Shown here piece after piece: positions 1-9,419 of a DNA stretch of 32,926 bases; position 1 is the first letter of the stretch; the number at the start of each line of letters is the position of its first letter. The position numbers and the translations under genes are program-made. The notes under the pieces are model-generated. The model did not search any database. It had not been told where the DNA came from and saw nothing but the letters and a program-made list of their open reading frames with translations. The DNA is from Zopfochytrium polystomum (taxonomy: Eukaryota > Chytridiomycota > Chytridiomycetes > Chytridiales > Chytridiaceae), in NCBI GenBank assembly GCA_025765615.1, contig JAIVFJ010000488.1, positions 1-32,926 on the forward strand, in the 5' to 3' direction.

Positions 1-25
1 ATATGTGAGAAACGACATGGCCGGT

Positions 26-457
26 TCATGTACGGTTCAAGCGTACCAAGCTCAGCCTCCCCGTCTCTTTGGGCAGCGTAGACGCCGTCTCATTGTGCCA
101 CCCAGTGCCGATAGTCAGATTATAAATGTCTTGATCGCCGTCGACGAGGTCCTGAACGTACTGACGGACGCCGTCCGCCCGCGGCTCGGCGTCGTCGATG
201 CACGGGAGGACTCGGCGCTGCACGAAGCGGGCGCAGCGGGCTGTGGCCTCGTCGTAGCCCGACGGCTTGGGCCAGGACAGCCGGGCGTCCCAGTGCTGTG
301 ACGGTGGTTGCGGCTGCGGCGTCTGGTTGTCGCCGTCGACGGTCAGGAAGAGGAGGGTGTCCTGCTGGAGTTGCGGTAGGGGCGTGGCTAGGGCAGTGGT
401 GATGGTGGGAAGCACGCCGCCGAGGAGGATGCTCAATAGGCTCAGCAGCCTCGCCAT
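26..457 (-). CDS. Small secreted protein of unknown function
   Basis: Open frame of 143 residues from the ATG at 457 to a stop at 26-28. Residues 1 to about 24 form a clear signal peptide: a short basic start (MARLL), a hydrophobic core rich in Leu, Ile and Val, then small residues ahead of ATPLPQ. The mature part is Pro/Gln-rich, then has two cysteines about 13 residues apart (TARCARF and LPCIDD) that could form one disulfide. Four N-glycosylation sequons are visible (NQT, NLT, NET, NRT), fitting passage through the secretory pathway. I chose this ATG because the frame upstream is low-complexity CA/T repeat translated as His/Thr and Lys runs. I recognise no family; an effector or wall-associated protein is possible but is only inference. 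The gene runs toward the window edge but is complete. Confidence 0.6.
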   Translation of the reverse strand: MARLLSLLSILLGGVLPTITTALATPLPQLQQDTLLFLTVDGDNQTPQPQPPSQHWDARLSWPKPSGYDEATARCARFVQRRVLPCIDDAEPRADGVRQYVQDLVDGDQDIYNLTIGTGWHNETASTLPKETGRLSLVRLNRT

Positions 458-512
458 TACAGGGCTTGTGCGAGTGTTCGAGCGTACTACAAGAATTGCA
501 GGTGCTTGTGAG

Positions 513-514
<2 letters not shown>

Positions 515-557
<43 letters not shown>

Positions 558-586
558 TGTGTGCGTGAGTGTGTGTGTGAGTGTGG
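515..586. repeat. (GT)n microsatellite
   Basis: Pure GT dinucleotide run at 515-555 followed by interrupted GTGA/GTGC units. It lies about 60 nt upstream of the start codon of the minus-strand secreted-protein gene, so on that strand it reads as a CA tract in the 5' leader. Confidence 0.95.
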
Positions 587-642
587 GGTGATGATTAGAG
601 TAGAGATCGGAGTTTCCTTTCTGGGCACCCCTTTTTGCTCGG

Positions 643-661
643 TTTTTTTTTTTTTTTTTTT
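643..661. repeat. Poly-T tract
   Basis: Nineteen consecutive T, followed near 690-720 by a twice-repeated TTCCTTGGGTTTTATTTT block. No gene is seen between 458 and 920. Confidence 0.9.
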
Positions 662-920
662 CCATTCTCGTTCCCCCACTGCTTTTTTCCTTGGGTTTTA
701 TTTTTTCCTTGGGTTTTATTTTTGGAACAAGAAAATTTGTTCCACGCCTCACCCCAAACGGCACGGCCGCTGGTTTTCGTGAATTGATTTTCCCGCACGG
801 GGGGCGTTGATCGCCCAGCCGATCGCCGGTTTTTCCGACCTTGCGGAGAAATCCGCAGGCCCGCTTAAAAAAGTGTGGTCGTGACTTCCTTTCGCGAATC
901 CCCATTGCGCACAGACACGG

Positions 921-1080
921 CACACAAACACACACACACACACGCACACACACACACACCACACACACACACACAAGCACAGCACAAAGAAACCCTCCTC
1001 GCATCCCTTCTCTCACCTACAAATCAACACCACGCATAATCACACACACACACACACCCACACACCACACACACACACAC
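921..1080. repeat. Interrupted (CA)n tracts abutting a start codon
   Basis: Two CA-repeat stretches (921-980 and 1041-1080) separated by unique sequence. The second runs directly into the ATG at 1081, so the predicted 5' leader of the next gene would be CA repeat, with repeat length set right at the initiation site. Confidence 0.9.
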
Positions 1081-1458
1081 ATGTTTGAGCTTCTCCTCGT
1101 CGCCACCCTCGTCGTCGTCCCAGTCCTCGCGCTCCGCCGCTGCCCCTCCTGCAACTGCCGCGGCTGCCACCGGCCCTCGTGCCGCACCGACATGCCGCCA
1201 CACCGACCGTCGCCGGCGACGGCGAAGCGACGCGCTTCCCAAGTACATGGAGCGGGAGGACGGACCGATGCGGCGGCGGCAGCGGGGACGGCGTCGGCGG
1301 GGGAAGCTGCTGCTTCGGGCGCACGGCAGACGCGGCGGACGGCGGTGCGCGCAGCAGCAGCTGTGGAGGAGAGGGTGGAGACGCTGCCGCGGTACCGTAA
1401 TGGCGTGAGGGGGGGGGGGAAGCGGGTTGCTGTTGTGAGGTGGGGCGAAGGAGGGTAG
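1081..1458 (+). CDS. RCR-like small membrane protein with PY motifs, copy 1 (frameshifted)
   Basis: Starts MFELLLVATL, a single hydrophobic segment (about residues 3-17) at the extreme N-terminus, followed by a Cys/Arg-rich stretch (RRCPSCNCRGC). Further on are two LPxY motifs: ALPKYMERED, in the frame one base over, and ETLPRYRNG, back in the start frame. A membrane anchor, then basic residues, then PY motifs, is the plan of fungal RCR-type adaptors that recruit Rsp5/Nedd4 ubiquitin ligases to membranes (family knowledge). The assignment rests on architecture, not on a domain match. The two frame changes compensate each other. The 5' half is C-rich and the 3' half G-rich, as in the cyclins here. 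Its paralogue lies about 0.5 kb downstream on the same strand. As given, the start frame is open to the stop at 1456-1458. Confidence 0.45.
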   Translation: MFELLLVATLVVVPVLALRRCPSCNCRGCHRPSCRTDMPPHRPSPATAKRRASQVHGAGGRTDAAAAAGTASAGEAAASGARQTRRTAVRAAAAVEERVETLPRYRNGVRGGGKRVAVVRWGEGG

Positions 1459-1978
1459 TTGCTGGAGGAGGAGGATTTCTTCTTTCACCAGTTACCGGTT
1501 GGTTGTTCCGGCTCTGCAGTTCAAAGAGCGCTCTATTCATTTTGTCTATGCTTCTGCTCCTCCATTGTTTTGCGCACCTCATATTTCTGCCCGTGGTTTG
1601 CAGAAGCGTATTCATCTATTCGCGTGAGAAATTGAAGGGGCTTTCAAGTCATTTAATGGAAAAAAACGCTAGTGAAAAGACGGGAGAAACTTCGACCACA
1701 GAGGCGTGGCTTATACACGACACAAAAGCCACCATCACGTGACCGTAATTATTTTGCCCCAGTCGTTTCGAGTCGGTTCGAGTTTTTCCGCCTTGCGGGC
1801 CGCCGCTCATCCCCATCCCGCACGCCGCAGCCACCACACGCGCAATAAAAAGAGGGCGGGGGGGGAATTTTTTCACAGCACAAACCTGCCCCCCAACAAC
1901 CAACCCTTTCTCGCTTCCAAACAAAACCTCGAAGGAATCTCCCCGAAAGCACCAGCAGCAAGCGATCGCCCCCCCCAC

Positions 1979-2308
1979 ATGTTCGAGCTCCTCATCCTCG
2001 CGCCGTCATCGTCCCCATCGTCGTCGTCCACCGCCGCCGCCGCCGACCACCGCCGTCAGCACCACGGCGAATCCCACCAGCTGCCCCGGTCGCGCTTCCG
2101 CCCTCGCAAGGCAACCGATACCCGCCTCATACGACCCAGCCGCGCAGCTTGCCGCCAAAGTACGACTCACCTCCGTCATCGGCACAGAGCCGCCGTGCCC
2201 CTCCGCCGGCACTCCGACGACGCCGTCGCCGAGACGCGCCAGCTGTGTGGCGCCGGGGACGGGGGAAGCCGGCGGGGGGTGAGACGGTGCCCGCGGTACA
2301 CGGCGTGA
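1979..2308 (+). CDS. RCR-like small membrane protein with PY motifs, copy 2 (frameshifted)
   Basis: Paralogue of the gene at 1081: same start (MFELLIL), then in the next frame over a hydrophobic AVIVPIVVV segment followed by an Arg run, giving a membrane anchor with basic flank. A canonical PPxY motif (LPPKYDSPP) sits near 2150 and a PRYT motif follows at the 3' end, preceded by Glu-Thr-Val as copy 1 has Glu-Thr-Leu-Pro-Arg-Tyr. The frame must change at least twice; one change falls in a run of C at about 2288 where copy 1 has one C fewer. PPxY motifs bind WW domains of Nedd4-family ligases, so a trafficking adaptor role is inferred. A palindromic TCACGTGA lies about 240 bp upstream, at 1735-1742. 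The stop at 2306-2308 ends the frame that carries PRYT. Confidence 0.45.
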   Translation: MFELLILAPSSSPSSSSTAAAADHRRQHHGESHQLPRSRFRPRKATDTRLIRPSRAACRQSTTHLRHRHRAAVPLRRHSDDAVAETRQLCGAGDGGSRRGVRRCPRYTA

Positions 2309-3012
2309 AACAAGAGCGTCGGCGCAAGAGGAATTTTTTTTAATGTTTTCTCTTGTTTGTTTTCTTGTGCAAGCTTATCCCCTGTTCACCTTCTGGATCA
2401 CCTGGCTCCTTCTTTTTTCTTTTATAAGTATCATGGTGTCTAGCACATTCCGCACATCCCAAAATGTCCCTTTCTTTTATAACCGTTTTTTGGTGCTTAC
2501 CCTCTCCCAATTTCCCGCGAAGCACCTCATCGTTCTGCTCACATCCTTAACACAACCCGTTGACAACAAAATATTTAACAAAACATGCAAAGCTTTTTAA
2601 AAAGAAGACATTAAGGTCTGCAGGCACAAGGGCGGGCTCACTTCCTATCTGTGAATTGCTCCTCAATGTGAAACTCTCATGCACATCTCATCGGCTTCAA
2701 ATTCCGGCCTCCTTCTGTTGAGTAAACGCTCACGTGGTTGTAATCCTTGCGTTCATTAAGTGGGTGGGCAAATGATAAAGTATGATAGGATGGAAGGAGG
2801 ACGGCAATTAAAGAGGGAAAACATAAAAAGCAGATTTTAAAGAACATAAGTTTAAAGTGGAGCGGGGCGAAGAGGAAAGGCAAATGTCTCAAACGTTGAA
2901 GGGGAAGAAGCGTTTGAAAGTAAAAATATGCGAAGCAGGCGCCATGTCCGCTGAAAATCAACATTTCGCCACACACACCTCCGCCCACCTCCGAATGGTA
3001 TCCAACCCGAAA
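2309..3012. other. Intergenic, no gene supported
   Basis: AT-richer spacer between the convergent ends of the PY-motif gene and the first cyclin. Short open frames here lack start context, domain features or the local codon style, and I see nothing in them. Confidence 0.5.
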
Positions 3013-3945
3013 TCACTCCACAGCCACTCTCTTCACACTCCTCCCAACCGCCCTCCTCCTCCCCCTCCACCCCTTCCTCCCTCCCCCTCTTCCCAGCACT
3101 CCCCTTCCCCGCCCTCCCCTCACCACACCCCGACGGCAACCCAACGACCCGCTCACACGCCTGCTTAAACCGCCCCCCGTCAAACTCGACCGCGAGGCGG
3201 TATCCCAACGTCTCGAGGGCGTGCCTCTGCGCGTCGAGGAGGTCCCGCAACGGGACGTCTGCGAGTCGGGCGAGCACGCGGGCGGGCGGGGTGCCGCGGT
3301 CGCGAAGGTATTTGAGGGCGAGGAGGAGGGCGGCTGTGAAGGATGTTGTTGGGTGGTGGTGGCGGCGGTGTGGCGGGGGTGCGGTTTGGGTCGTCGTTGT
3401 GGCTGCGGTGGGGGAGGTGGTGGGTCGGGGGCGGGGCTTGCGGGCGGGGAGAGCGGTGTGATCGCGGCGGCGGCGGCGAGGTGTTTGAGTTGCGGTTGGC
3501 GGAGGGTTGTTTTGTGGAAAGCGACGGATCGACGGCAGCGGCTTCTGCGGCGGCGGACGTTTGCGTTGCGGACGCGGAGGAGGTAGTGCAATGCGAGCTG
3601 GAGGGCGTGGAACGAGGCGCCGGTGGCGGCGACCAAGGTCGCGACGAATCGCTGGGTGTGGGCGTGGTGGGAGGAGTGGAGTGCAGCGCGGGCTGCGGCT
3701 GGGAGTGTGGGGGGGTCGCTGTCGACGGTGAGCGCGGCGAGGTCTGGATTTGGGGGTGGGTGGGTTTGGTGTTTGGTTAGGAACGCCGTTTTGGGAAAGG
3801 AGCAGAAGGGGGAAAGGAGGCAGGCATGTACTCAACAGATCAAGGCGGCGGGGAGGAGTTTGTGGTTGTTGTTGTTGTTGCGCGGAGCCGGGTGGGACGC
3901 TGCAGGTGCAGGTGCCGGTGGTGCCGAGGAGGAGAAGGTGGCCAT
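3013..3945 (-). CDS. PCL/Pho80-type cyclin, copy 1 (frameshifted)
   Basis: Exon 1 runs 3945-3837 (MATFSSSAPP to LLPAALI, 36 residues plus one base). The intron is 3836-3744 (93 nt, GT-AG). Exon 2 opens with Leu-Ala-Ala-Leu-Thr-Val-Asp and continues through TQRFVATLV and FHALQLALHYLLRVR, the first cyclin-box helices. After a long Ala/Pro/His linker the frame changes, giving FTAALLLALKYLRDR, the LADVP...LLDAQRHALETLGYRL segment and a basic/acidic tail. A return to the first frame ends in SVKRVAVE, which matches the C-terminus of copy 2. Cyclins of this type bind Pho85-like kinases and direct substrate choice (family knowledge). This is the only copy on the minus strand, divergent from copy 2 with 2.4 kb between them. 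It has two compensating frame changes, so it is either a pseudogene or affected by sequence error. Confidence 0.7.
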
Positions 3946-4360
3946 TGGGATTGGATGGATCGGTGGATGGATTGATCGATGGATCGGCCTCTCGCGACGA
4001 ACTGGCTGATTCGGTGAGGTTGTGCTGGTGGGAACGGGAGCGCGGGTGGTAGCTGCTGGCAAGCTTGCAGGCGGCGGGGAAGGGTGTTTCCTGGGCGCGA
4101 GGACGGTTTGAGGCGGCGGCAGCGAGAAAAGCGGGGTAAGAATTGATCTGCGATGCGATCTGGTGCGATCTTTGTTGCGAAAGGAGTGTTTATACAAATG
4201 AAAAGAAGAGGAAGAAAGAAAAAAAAAAAAGGAAAAAAGAAAAAAAAGAGAAACAGAAACAGAAACGATATGTGAAACATGAAAAGAAGTTGAAACCTTG
4301 GCGTTGCGTGGCTGGCGGAGAGGCTGGCTGTCTGGGCGTCTGTGCTGAGAGAGGGCCAAG

Positions 4361-4362
<2 letters not shown>

Positions 4363-4397
<35 letters not shown>

Positions 4398-4440
4398 TCC
4401 GCCAGACAGATAGGCAGACAGATGGGCAGACAGACAGAGG
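4363..4440. repeat. (GA)n run followed by degenerate (GACA)n
   Basis: GA dinucleotide run at about 4363-4393, then spaced CAGACAGA units to about 4440. On the strand of cyclin copy 1 this is a CT tract upstream of its start codon. Confidence 0.9.
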
Positions 4441-5589
4441 GATGCAAACCACAACCGGAGACAGACAGAGACCGCGGCCACTCGCTCGCTCTTTGATTAC
4501 CAACCACCACAGGCATCGCTGACAAAAACCCACACGAGAGATAGAGAGAACAATGTTCAACCAATTACTCCACCCCTTCCCTCCTGCGAAATGCACCCCC
4601 CAGCAAGAAGAGTAATCAAATCCGGTTTCTGCTCTGACAAACGCGAAATCGGATTATTTCGCATTCAGATCGCGTGTTTGTCGCCATCAACCTATCATCG
4701 CCCAACCTCTGGAAAAGATTTTATTGAGCATCCAAATCACCTGCGAACGTGGGTGAAATGGTGTTTTCACGCGACGTAAAAATCTTGGACGGAACCCGTT
4801 CTTGGCGATAAAACCGCCTCCCCAAGTAGGCCGAATGCCGCGGAAGCAAGAGAGCAACCCGCAATGGGACGAGCAAAAATTTTTGCAAGAACAGACAGTG
4901 CTCTAGGCGAGCCAAGTCCTTTGCGTCATACGCGGGCGCCAAGCTGGAGGTGTTTCTTTCTTTCTGCGAAAGACAGCAGCAGCAGGGGCAGCACAGCCAC
5001 AATAGCAAAAACCCCCTCGACAAGAAAGGAAAAGAAAAAGATAAAGATCGGGGCGGTGCCACCCAGATTCGGCGCCAAGCTTTGGCTGACGTAAACGAGC
5101 TTGGGCGTAGGCCAATAACGTATGCTAGGCGACCCACAACCCTGCTTGATTTTGGGGAGGGACGCAGCTTTTGCGTGAGGAAACGCGGGGAGACGCGGCG
5201 TGGGTTCATGTTCCATCTGTGAGAATCCCCCACCGATGGAATCCAGGTGTGATGCATATTTTGCACATGATTCCAGATTCCATTCACGCCGCCCTTTCCC
5301 GCGTTTCGCCGCATGTCCCCTCCCACAATCCGCGCCTCCCACACACGAAAGTGGCGCGGGGGAACAAAAAAATTGAAATGAAATGCCCCCGAGGTTGGTG
5401 GCGCTTGAGGGTTTTTTTGCCATAAACGATCATGAATGGGCGGAAATGAAATCCAGCTGTCTTCCAAAGAACATTTCAGCAGATACCGTAGCTGCGCAAG
5501 CCATTTCATTTAAATTTTGATCGTTTATTATTTTTCCCGAATGTTTCCGGAATGAAGTGTGCTTGCCAAACGGGGATAGAGAGAGCGAC

Positions 5590-5643
5590 AGAGAGAGAGT
5601 GTGTGTGTGTGTTTGTGTATTGTGTGTGTGTGTGTGTGTGTGT
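5590..5643. repeat. GA then (GT)n microsatellite
   Basis: A short GAGAGA run passes into interrupted GT repeats. Confidence 0.9.
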
Positions 5644-5969
5644 TTGCTTGAATGAGAAGCTGGAGGGAAGAGGAAGAGAGAGAGAGGCCAATCCGAGGGT
5701 ACCAAGCGAGCGTTCGGTGGAATTCGAAACGCGCGTTTTTCGTGGCTGTGCAAAAGAAACTCCGAACGGGAGATATCTAATCGCACCAAAGACAAAGTAA
5801 AAAGAGAGAAAAAAGATTTCTCATCGATGCGCGTCATTTGTTTTCTTCTTGCTCTTTCCCTTTCCCTTTTTTTTCTTCTCAAATTTGCCACTTCCCAGTG
5901 GCTGAGCGCGCAGAAAGAGCGTGAGAAAGGGAAAGAGACAGACTGAGAGAGGGAGGACAGAGAGTGCGA

Positions 5970-5970
5970 G

Positions 5971-6001
<31 letters not shown>
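5970..6001. repeat. (GA)n microsatellite
   Basis: GA run broken by one CAG, about 20 bp upstream of a TATA-like element and about 330 bp upstream of cyclin copy 2. Confidence 0.9.
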
Positions 6002-6022
6002 TGAGAAAGTCCGCCCTACTAT

Positions 6023-6030
6023 TATTTATA
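6023..6030 (+). promoter_or_regulatory. TATA-like element
   Basis: TATTTATA in a C-rich setting, about 300 bp upstream of the ATG of cyclin copy 2. Position and uniqueness suggest a core promoter; this is inference only. Confidence 0.25.
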
Positions 6031-6334
6031 ACCGACGACCCACGAAACCACCCACCAACCCACCCACCCGATCCTTTGATTCCACCCACCCAGACCTCCT
6101 CCACGCCTCTTTTTGGTCGCGCCAGCCGCCCGCCGCCTTGCTCCCCACCGCCTAACTCCCCACGGAAAAAGATCAGAATACCCCCTTTGATACCCTTCCC
6201 TCCCCCCCTTCCCTGCCCCCGTTGGAGAGTGCCTCTCCCGATAAAAAAGTAAGAACAAAGGAAACAACCTCAGCAACCGCCTTCCCCCCCAAAGGAAACC
6301 AAAGGAAACGACTTTGACACAAACAAAACGCACA

Positions 6335-7514
6335 ATGCGAAGCAGCAGTCACAGCACCACCACCGCCTCCGCTTCCGCCTCCAACGCCTTTCCACCAACG
6401 GTGCAACCAGTCGCCGCAATCGCCGCTACCTGCCCGCACCACCAAAAGCCGCAGCAGCAGCAGCCGCACGCGCACAGCACGCACCACCACCACCACGGTG
6501 GCCACCCTAAGCAACCGCGGCTGACGCGCTCCGGCACCTTCCTCCCCACCGACGCCTTCAAAACAACCTTCACTGTGTTGCCCTCGTCGCTCCCGCTGCT
6601 GCCGCCCATTGCCGCCGACGCCCCACCGCGTCGCCGCGCGGGCGGCGGCGATCGTGACTCGGCGGAACGGATTCCAGGCCGACTTTTGCGAGGCGCTCAT
6701 CCGTGAGTGATCCGTGCTCGCCTTCTTGTTGTTTTGACTTGCACGGCAACGATCTGACCCATTCCCCATCTGGGTGTCTTCACCACAAACCAGACCTCGC
6801 CGCAGTCACGATCGACACGGATCCCACCCTCGCTACCGCCACCGGCGGGACCGTCGACCACACCGCGACCCGCCGCTTCGTCCGCGCCCTCGTCGCCCGC
6901 TCGCAATCGTCCTTCAACGACCTGCACCTCGCCCTCTTCTACCTCCTCCGTTTCCGCGCCACCACCACCACCACGTCCATATCCTCCACTCCTCCTTCTC
7001 CTCCACAAACAACAACCTCACCCACGACCCCACCAACGCCACCCGACAGCCCCCACAACCCAACCATCCCCGCTCACCCAGTCACCCCCACCCTCCCACG
7101 ACCCCACGCCCAACCCGTCCCACACCCACTTCACCGCGGCCCTCATCCTCGCCTGGAAACGCCTCTCCGACCGCACCTACACCCTCCGCATCTGGTCCGC
7201 GCTCAGCAACATCCCCCGCCCTCGACCCTCTCCGCCGCAGAGCGCTCCATCCTCGCCGGGCTCGACTACCGCCTGCACTGTGACGCGGCGGACGCGTCGT
7301 CATCCGGTTACGGGCGTTTTTTGCGCCACGGCGGGTCGCGGCGGGGATGAGGGCGGTGAGGGTTGCGGAGAGGGTAAGGGCTGTGAAAGCGGAGAAGAGG
7401 GGGCGAGAGGATGAGGAGGTGGGGGAGGGGGAGCGGGCGGAGGCGGGGGATGTGGTGATGGAGGAGGCCGGGGAGGGTGCGGCGTCAGTAAAGAGGGCGG
7501 CGGTTGGGATTTGA
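6335..7514 (+). CDS. PCL/Pho80-type cyclin, copy 2 (frameshifted)
   Basis: Exon 1 (6335-6702) begins MRSSSHSTTT, is rich in Ser, Thr, His and Gln, and ends with FCEALI in a frame one base over from the start. The intron is 6703-6793 (91 nt, GTGAGT...CAG). Exon 2 opens Leu-Ala-Ala-Val-Thr-Ile-Asp, then TRRFVRALV and FNDLHLALFYLLRFR. About 60 residues of Thr/Pro/His linker follow, then FTAALILAWKRLSDRTY in the next frame, SAAERSILAGLDYRLHCD back in the first, and a third frame for the tail ending SVKRAAVGI. That makes at least four frame changes. The tail matches the end of copy 1. The family role is as a Pho85-class kinase partner. Sequence composition flips from C-rich to strongly G-rich around 7290. 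Probably a pseudogene unless the indels are assembly errors. Confidence 0.7.
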
Positions 7515-8350
7515 CGGACGACGACCTCATTTCTTTGGGTTTTTCCCTAACCCTCTCCTTTGTCTCTTGCCTCTTTTTCGGGTAATTTCATCGTTTTCCG
7601 TCCTTCCTCATCTTATTATTACTCTGTCTCTCTTTCTCTCCTCTTCTTCTCCTGGGTTATTTTATTCAGTCTCTCCTCTTCTTATTCTCCTTCTTTCCCT
7701 TTCCCACCTCTTACCAAAAACTCCACACCCCTCTGCACTTCCTCCTCCGATGTGTTTCTCCTCCCTATCTATTTGGCATACCCCTCTCCGTCTGTACTCC
7801 TCCAAATCCAAAAACCCGCAACCCTCACTCCCCCTTTCCTTGTCCTATTTATTCTCGCCGGCCCCCGCTTCCCCCACCCGTCCATATTATCTCCCGGGGC
7901 GCGCGGCCCGCTCTCCCACCTCTTCGGTTGCAAACCTTCCCCTTATCATTATTCGTTTCCGAATGATGTACAGACCGCCCTCCTCCCTTCCTCCATTCCG
8001 ACTTGTTTTCAACTTTTCAAAACCTCATCCCTCCCCCCCCCCCCGTCTTCCTCGTTCCCTCGTTCGTATTCCTGGGAATCCTTCCATTCTTTATATTCCT
8101 CTCTTTGCTTTTTCAATGGGGTCGCAAAACAAACCCACCCTCCCCGTACACTCCGCCCTTTACCCGACCCGCCCTATTATTTTTTTTTTTCGCAAGCGGT
8201 GTTTGGGCGTGGATAGGGGCGGGGTTCGTTGGGGTTTTGCGTTTTTTTTCTTCTTCCTCTTCTCCTTTTTCCAATTTTCTTTCCTTCTTCTGTACAATCG
8301 GGGTTTGTTTTTGCGTCCGCCCTTTTTGGCCCTTTGTAGTTGTTATGGCC
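7515..8350. other. Polypyrimidine-rich 3' region
   Basis: About 800 bp on the plus strand dominated by C and T (CCTCTTC, TTTCTCC, CCCCCCCC), with few purines. It translates into long apparent open frames in two registers, but these are Phe/Leu/Ser/Pro low complexity with no conserved motif, so I do not call a gene. It directly follows the G-rich tail of cyclin copy 2. Confidence 0.6.
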
Positions 8351-8462
8351 CGGCGTCGATGCAGAAATATACAAAAAAAAAAACAAAGTAAAATCGAATT
8401 TCGAGTATTGCCAAAACGGTCTTGGAGCGGGCCGTGCAAGGGAGGTGTTGACAGGAAGGGTG

Positions 8463-8647
8463 AGTGTGTGTGTGTGTGTGTGTGTATGTTTGGCGCTTGG
8501 TGGAGGGGGGACACTGCCTGCTTGCTTGGGGTTTGTATGGTTTTTCGTTTTGGATTGTTTGCATTTTCCCTTTTCTTTTTCTTTTTTTTTTTTTTTTTTT
8601 TGCTGCTTCCCTGAGCGTCAGAGCCATGTTTGCGAGCTTGCTGTGTG

Positions 8648-8694
<47 letters not shown>

Positions 8695-8830
8695 AACTCT
8701 TTTTGAAGTGTGTATGTTTGGTCCCTGTCTTGGCGCGCTTGGGCGTCGCTTACGTTGACCAGTGTGTGCGTGCGTGCGTGTGTGTTTGTGTGTGTGTGGT
8801 GTGTGTGTGTGTGGGTGTGGGTGTTTGTGG
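8463..8830. repeat. Cluster of (GT)n tracts with a poly-T run
   Basis: GT runs at about 8463-8487, 8641-8691 and 8763-8826 with a T run at 8583-8601, all in the same strand orientation. At 8853-8867 a GGGGCAAGACAGCG sequence partly matches the 15-bp motif of the repeat block at 16.2-17.9 kb. Confidence 0.9.
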
Positions 8831-9072
8831 GTAATCAATATATTCATGTGGAGGGGGCAAGACAGCGACAGAGCGCCAGGGCGGCCAAACTGAATTTGGC
8901 TTTAGTTTGATTGTTTGTTTGTTTTTCGGGTGTCTCCAAGCGGCCTGTGCAGTCGGTCTTCCGAGCCCTTCATACAATTAATTGCCCGCTTCCCCAAAAA
9001 GGAAAACTTCACTCAAACAAAGCCAAACACGCCAAAGCATAAAGTGGCCGCTTTCTCTTCTTGTCCACTTCC

Positions 9073-9203
9073 ATGTTTGCTTGTTTGTTTGTTTGTTTGT
9101 TTGTTTGTCTCTCCCGCACACGCTGATAAATAAACCTTCCTTCTTTCTTTCTTTCTTGCTTCAGACGACAAACAAGCAACAACAACAACAACAACAACAA
9201 CAA
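9073..9203. repeat. (TGTT)n, (CTTT)n and (CAA)n microsatellites
   Basis: Three different short repeats in succession within 350 bp upstream of the start codon of cyclin copy 3: TTTG units at about 9073-9108, CTTT at about 9141-9155 and CAA at about 9176-9201. The leader of that gene would carry at least the CAA run. Confidence 0.9.
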
Positions 9204-9419
9204 GAACAAGCAAGAAAAAAGCAACAATCCAATCAACCAACCAACAAGCCACCAGCGACGACTTGGACCCTTCGACGACCACTCCCCCCCCCAACGGCGC
9301 CCCCTCCAGCCCGAGTCGCACCCGCCTAGCCATCGACCCCGCACGCCCGCCGAAGTGAAGGCGACACCTGGCCCCCACCCTCGAACGAAACGAACCAAAC
9401 AAACAAAGGAAACACACCC

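Larger units (their letters stand above)
3946..6334. other. Divergent spacer between cyclin copies 1 and 2
   Basis: Holds both putative promoters, several microsatellites and purine-rich tracts (4195-4270). Around 5195-5290, TTCCATC, GATGGAATC, GATTCCA and GATTCCATTC recur in alternating orientation and could fold into small hairpins. Long open frames here are low-complexity translations of the repeats, and no gene is supported. Confidence 0.5.

Noticed and set aside
3832..4596. Minus-strand frame running from the CT repeat into cyclin copy 1 exon 1
   Set aside because: Only the last 36 codons (from the ATG at 3945) match the family pattern; the upstream part translates CT and purine tracts.
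4590..5509. Overlapping long frames on both strands
   Set aside because: No start context, motif or local codon style; they overlap each other in opposite strands without homology between copies.
7504..8391. Long plus-strand open frame of about 295 codons
   Set aside because: A product of the polypyrimidine composition: Phe/Leu/Ser/Pro low complexity, a second equally long frame overlaps it, and no motif is present.
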